A stretch of 64,000 bases of DNA. Origin: Lepus europaeus. Taxonomy: Eukaryota > Chordata > Mammalia > Lagomorpha > Leporidae. This document shows positions 59,559 to 64,000 of this stretch, piece after piece (the stretch's first letter is position 1; every line of letters begins with the position of its first letter). The notes under the pieces are model-generated. The model saw nothing but the letters and a program-made list of their open reading frames with translations. It did no database searches and had not been told where the DNA came from. The stretch covers positions 25,042,001 through 25,106,000 of the forward strand of contig NC_084827.1 in the NCBI RefSeq assembly GCF_033115175.1, read 5' to 3'. Position numbers and translations under genes: made by a program.

Positions 59559-59668
59559 TGAGTACTTAAAAAAATTGAATTAAAAAATTGTCATAGCTCA
59601 AAAGTTTTTGAAATCTATGCATAGTTTTTAAAATATACATTTTCCATGAATTTTCTGAAGATTCCTTG
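59559..59668. mobile_element. Mariner-like MITE copy
   Basis: GAGTACTTAAAAAAATTGAA left; CATTTTCCATGAATTTTCTG right. Confidence 0.68.
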
Positions 59669-60398
59669 GACACTGCCTTTAGTATATCTGGATAATTCTG
59701 ACATCCAGTGGTTAAGCATGCTCATAGCAACTACCTGACTTGGAATGTATAAGACAAACAGCAACACCAATAACCTTTTTTTTTTTTTTCTTACTTGTAT
59801 TGCCTTTCTAAAGTCATCAGAATTGGTGACTCTTGCAATAAAAATATACGAACAATTAATATTCAGAAATAAAACCTTGGCTATAATAGGAAGTGCAGTA
59901 GCAGTGTAGAAGTGCTTCGAAGCAAAGCTGTGTTTTGAAGTAAGGCAGAGAAGAGTTAAATTCCTTGTCATGTTTTATGTCTATAATTTTTGGGAATTAT
60001 TTTAAGAAAGCCTTACTATTCTTTCTCTTGTAATCTCCAAGCTGTTTTAAGCTTGTTAATTATAAGATAAAATACTGGTAGAGAAACTACACATAGGAAA
60101 CTTTCATAAGTTGTTATAAATATTATTAGGTGATCATCTTTGATTTTGCCCCTGCTCATGAAATACGATACCAGATATCCTAGGATTCCCTCCACAGTCC
60201 ATCCAATCTGGGTCTCTTCCTTCCCCCATAAGCACCTTCTTTTCTGATTTGTATCCTAATCTCTTCCCTTAGAGTTCCATCATCTGCAAGTACTATCCCT
60301 ACACTAAAGTATACTATTTAAATTGCTATGTCCTTGAAGTCTCTTTTAAGCTACGGTTTCTTCTCTTTATGCTCTTATCATTTTTTCAATGTAACTTT

Positions 60399-60739
60399 TT
60401 GTTTAAAGATTTATTTATTTATTTGAAAGGCAGAGTTACAAAGAGAGAGGGATGCAGGGAGGGAGGGGGAGAGAGAGAGAGAGAGAGATGATAGATAGAA
60501 TCTTCCATGTGCTGACTAACTCCCCAGATGGCTGTGAAGCCAGGAGCCAGGAGCTTCATTTGGGTCTCTCTCATGGGTGCCAAGGGCCCAAACATTTGGA
60601 CCCTCTTCTGCTGCTTTTCCAAGGCCATTAGCAGGGAGCTGGATCAGAAGTGGAGCAGCTGGGACGTGAATCAGCTCCTATATGGGATGCCACCATTGCA
60701 GGTGGTGGCTTTACCCACTATACCACAATGCTGGCCCCT
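60399..60739 (-). mobile_element. CSINE in ASB15 intron
   Basis: GATTTATTTATTTATTTG start with a GA repeat; ends TACCACAATGCTGGCCCC. Confidence 0.9.
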
Positions 60740-60961
60740 AAAAGTTCATTTTCTTTTAAAGCCATGTTTTGAAAGAGAAGTCATAGCCAATCTATGACAT
60801 TTTGTCTCGTTTCTATTTGTATTTGGAGTAATATAAAGTGTGCTTCATTGAAACATTTACATTATGGTTCACTTTCATGATTATAATTAAATTTTCACCT
60901 AGAAACTACGACGTGGCCTGTTGACAGCACAAACCTTTGATGGTAGGACTTTGTCAATCAA

Positions 60962-61182
60962 GACCTGAGAGAGTTTCCTGCAATGTCCCTGAGAGGGCAG
61001 AAGATGAGACAAGTACTTGGACCTCTGCCACCCAGGATGGAGTTTCTGGCTACTGGCTTCAGCGTGACTCAGCCCCAGCTGTTGTGGCCATTGAGGGAGT
61101 GAACGACTGGATGGACGAGTTTCTCTCTCTCTCTTCCCTCCCCCTTTAAAACAAATAAATAAATAAAATTTTTTAAAGATAA
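60962..61182 (+). mobile_element. CSINE, 5'-truncated or eroded
   Basis: AGATGAGACAAGTACTTGG through GTTGTGGCCATTGAGGGAG to AAACAAATAAATAAATAAA. Confidence 0.75.
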
Positions 61183-61224
61183 AAGACTTCCAAGAAAGCA
61201 TATCAACAGCGTAATTCTAAACCC

Positions 61225-61365
61225 TTCCATTCATTCATTTACTCTGTAAATATTTATTGAGTACTTACTTACTCACATCATACTTGCCCTTGAGAATACA
61301 AAAGGAAACAAAGCAGATCCATGCCCACCCCACATGGAGGTTGATAGATATTACAGAAGGTAACT
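61225..61365 (-). mobile_element. L2 3' end, antisense
   Basis: CATTCATTCATTTACTCTG, TAAATATTTATTGAGTACTTAC, then CTTGAGAATACAAAAGG. Confidence 0.72.
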
Positions 61366-61532
61366 CTAAAAAATGAGTTGTGGTTAGAATGTTACTATAG
61401 CTATACTATTACTCATTATATAATTACAGAGTTGGAAAATATCAAGAAAAACAAAAAATGTGTAACAAAATGTGAAAAATGATTTTTAAAACCCCATATA
61501 ATTCTGAAAATAAAGAACTGAAAAAGCATCTA

Positions 61533-62935
<1,403 letters not shown>

Positions 62936-62954
62936 TTATACAGAAACATGTAGC

Positions 62955-63199
62955 TTGGGGCGGGCGCTGTGGGTCAGCAGGTTAACACCCTGGCCTGGAG
63001 CACCGGCATCCCATATGGGCGCTGGTTCGACACCCGGCTGCTCCACTTACTGTCCAGCTCTCTGCTGTGGCCTGGGAAAGCAGTGGAGGATGGCCCAAGT
63101 GCTTGGGACCCTGCACTCACATGGGAGACCCAGAGGAAGCTTCGGATTGGCGCGGCTCTGGCTGTTGCAGCCAATTGGGGAGTGAACCATCGAATGGAA

Positions 63200-63234
<35 letters not shown>

Positions 63235-63293
63235 CCTCTGTTTGTGTAAATCTGACTTTTAGTAAAATAAATAAATCTTTAAAAAAAAAAAAA
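62955..63293 (+). mobile_element. CSINE with target duplication, ASB15 intron
   Basis: AGAAACATGTAGC at 62942-62954 and 63294-63306. A (TC)n run lies at 63203-63230. Confidence 0.94.
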
Positions 63294-63537
63294 AGAAACA
63301 TGTAGCCTTTGTTTGTTGAGCTACACTATTTAGCATAATTTAGTTCAGTCTTTTAGGTTCCTATTATTCCAGTCTTATGTTTGGTCCTATAGTTGTGATT
63401 CCTCAGGTCCCCCCACCCCTGCATCTTCCAGTCCAGTTCTGAACAGTAATTTTTATAAGCAGCCAGTGCTATTTAATAGGAAGCATGAAAGAAAAATAAG
63501 CCCTTCTGATGCCACGAAAATGCTTAGTAATTTTGAC

Positions 63538-63700
63538 AATTAAAATCATGGAATGATAGAATGTAAGAGCTGGAAGTGGCCTTGGATATCATTTAGTTCA
63601 ATGATTTCATTGACTATGAAATCAGGAGAGAGAAAATGACTTGTTTAAAGTCTCACAGTTAAGTATAAAGAAAATACCAGAATTTAAGCCTTGTAAATTC
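63538..63700 (+). mobile_element. Ancient interspersed repeat, family uncertain
   Basis: GTAAGAGCTGGAAGTGGCC followed by an ATCATTTAGTTCAATG segment resembles a widespread mammalian element that I cannot name with certainty. Confidence 0.45.
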
Positions 63701-64000
63701 AATTATTCCTGTTTCACTGATTCCTAAGCAATTTGTTCTTTATGTTGGTCCTGTATATACTGTAGTCTTCCACACAACATGCAATTGAATATTAACCAAA
63801 GGAGGAGTCTTTATTAGTTCATCAATCTTGCAGCAGGCCAATTGAAATAACTGACCACAGTGTACATTTCTTAAAGTACATGTAATAAATAGTTGTGAAT
63901 CTCTCACTTGGTCAACTAGCTAGACACGTAGGAGAGCCACAGGCAAGGATAACTTGATCTCTTGTGCCCAGTTCAGAGCTACCATGTGTGAATTTATGAA

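Overview
This is a vertebrate nuclear window from a lagomorph, most likely the European rabbit (Oryctolagus cuniculus) or a close relative. About 43 copies of the lagomorph-specific CSINE (C-repeat) retroposon cover roughly a fifth of the sequence. Many keep intact target-site duplications. Ancient mammalian repeats (MIR, L2, MER5A, L1 3' ends) make up much of the rest. All genes have GT-AG introns, and there is nothing bacterial, viral or plasmid-like.

Three protein-coding genes are present, in the known mammalian order WASL - LMOD2 - ASB15 (human 7q31). (1) 1-11.5 kb holds the 3' end of WASL (N-WASP) on the + strand: the last two coding exons (3673-3781 and 8887-8948) and a repeat-free 3' UTR to about 11.5 kb. 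(2) 11.5-29.3 kb is intergenic. It holds CSINEs, MIR and L2 relics, long unique stretches and one CTCF-like site. (3) 29.3-38.15 kb is the complete LMOD2 (leiomodin-2) gene on the - strand, with exon 1 at 37773-38045, exon 2 at 30093-31517 and a tiny terminal coding exon at 29559-29585. The deduced protein is 574 residues. Compared with my recollection of human LMOD2 (547 aa), most of the extra length is a threefold tandem 13-residue repeat. (4) 38.15-57.8 kb is intergenic, with nested L1/CSINE insertions, a group of mariner-like MITEs and a possible conserved element near 50.1 kb. (5) 57.8-64 kb is the 3' part of ASB15 on the - strand: ankyrin-repeat exon 62243-62813, middle exon 61604-61757 and SOCS-box exon 58157-58335. 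The rest of the gene lies beyond the right edge.

WASL ends tail-to-tail against LMOD2, and LMOD2 and ASB15 are co-directional. WASL activates Arp2/3-driven branched actin nucleation in most cells. LMOD2 nucleates and lengthens sarcomeric actin thin filaments in striated muscle. ASB15 is a muscle-enriched substrate adaptor of a Cullin-5 ubiquitin ligase. They are not an operon or a single pathway.

I found no previously undescribed multi-gene system. The most interesting points are the LMOD2 coding tandem repeat, its 27-nt last coding exon, a possible intronic LMOD2 enhancer, the MITE family, and insertion histories that can be read from target-site duplications.
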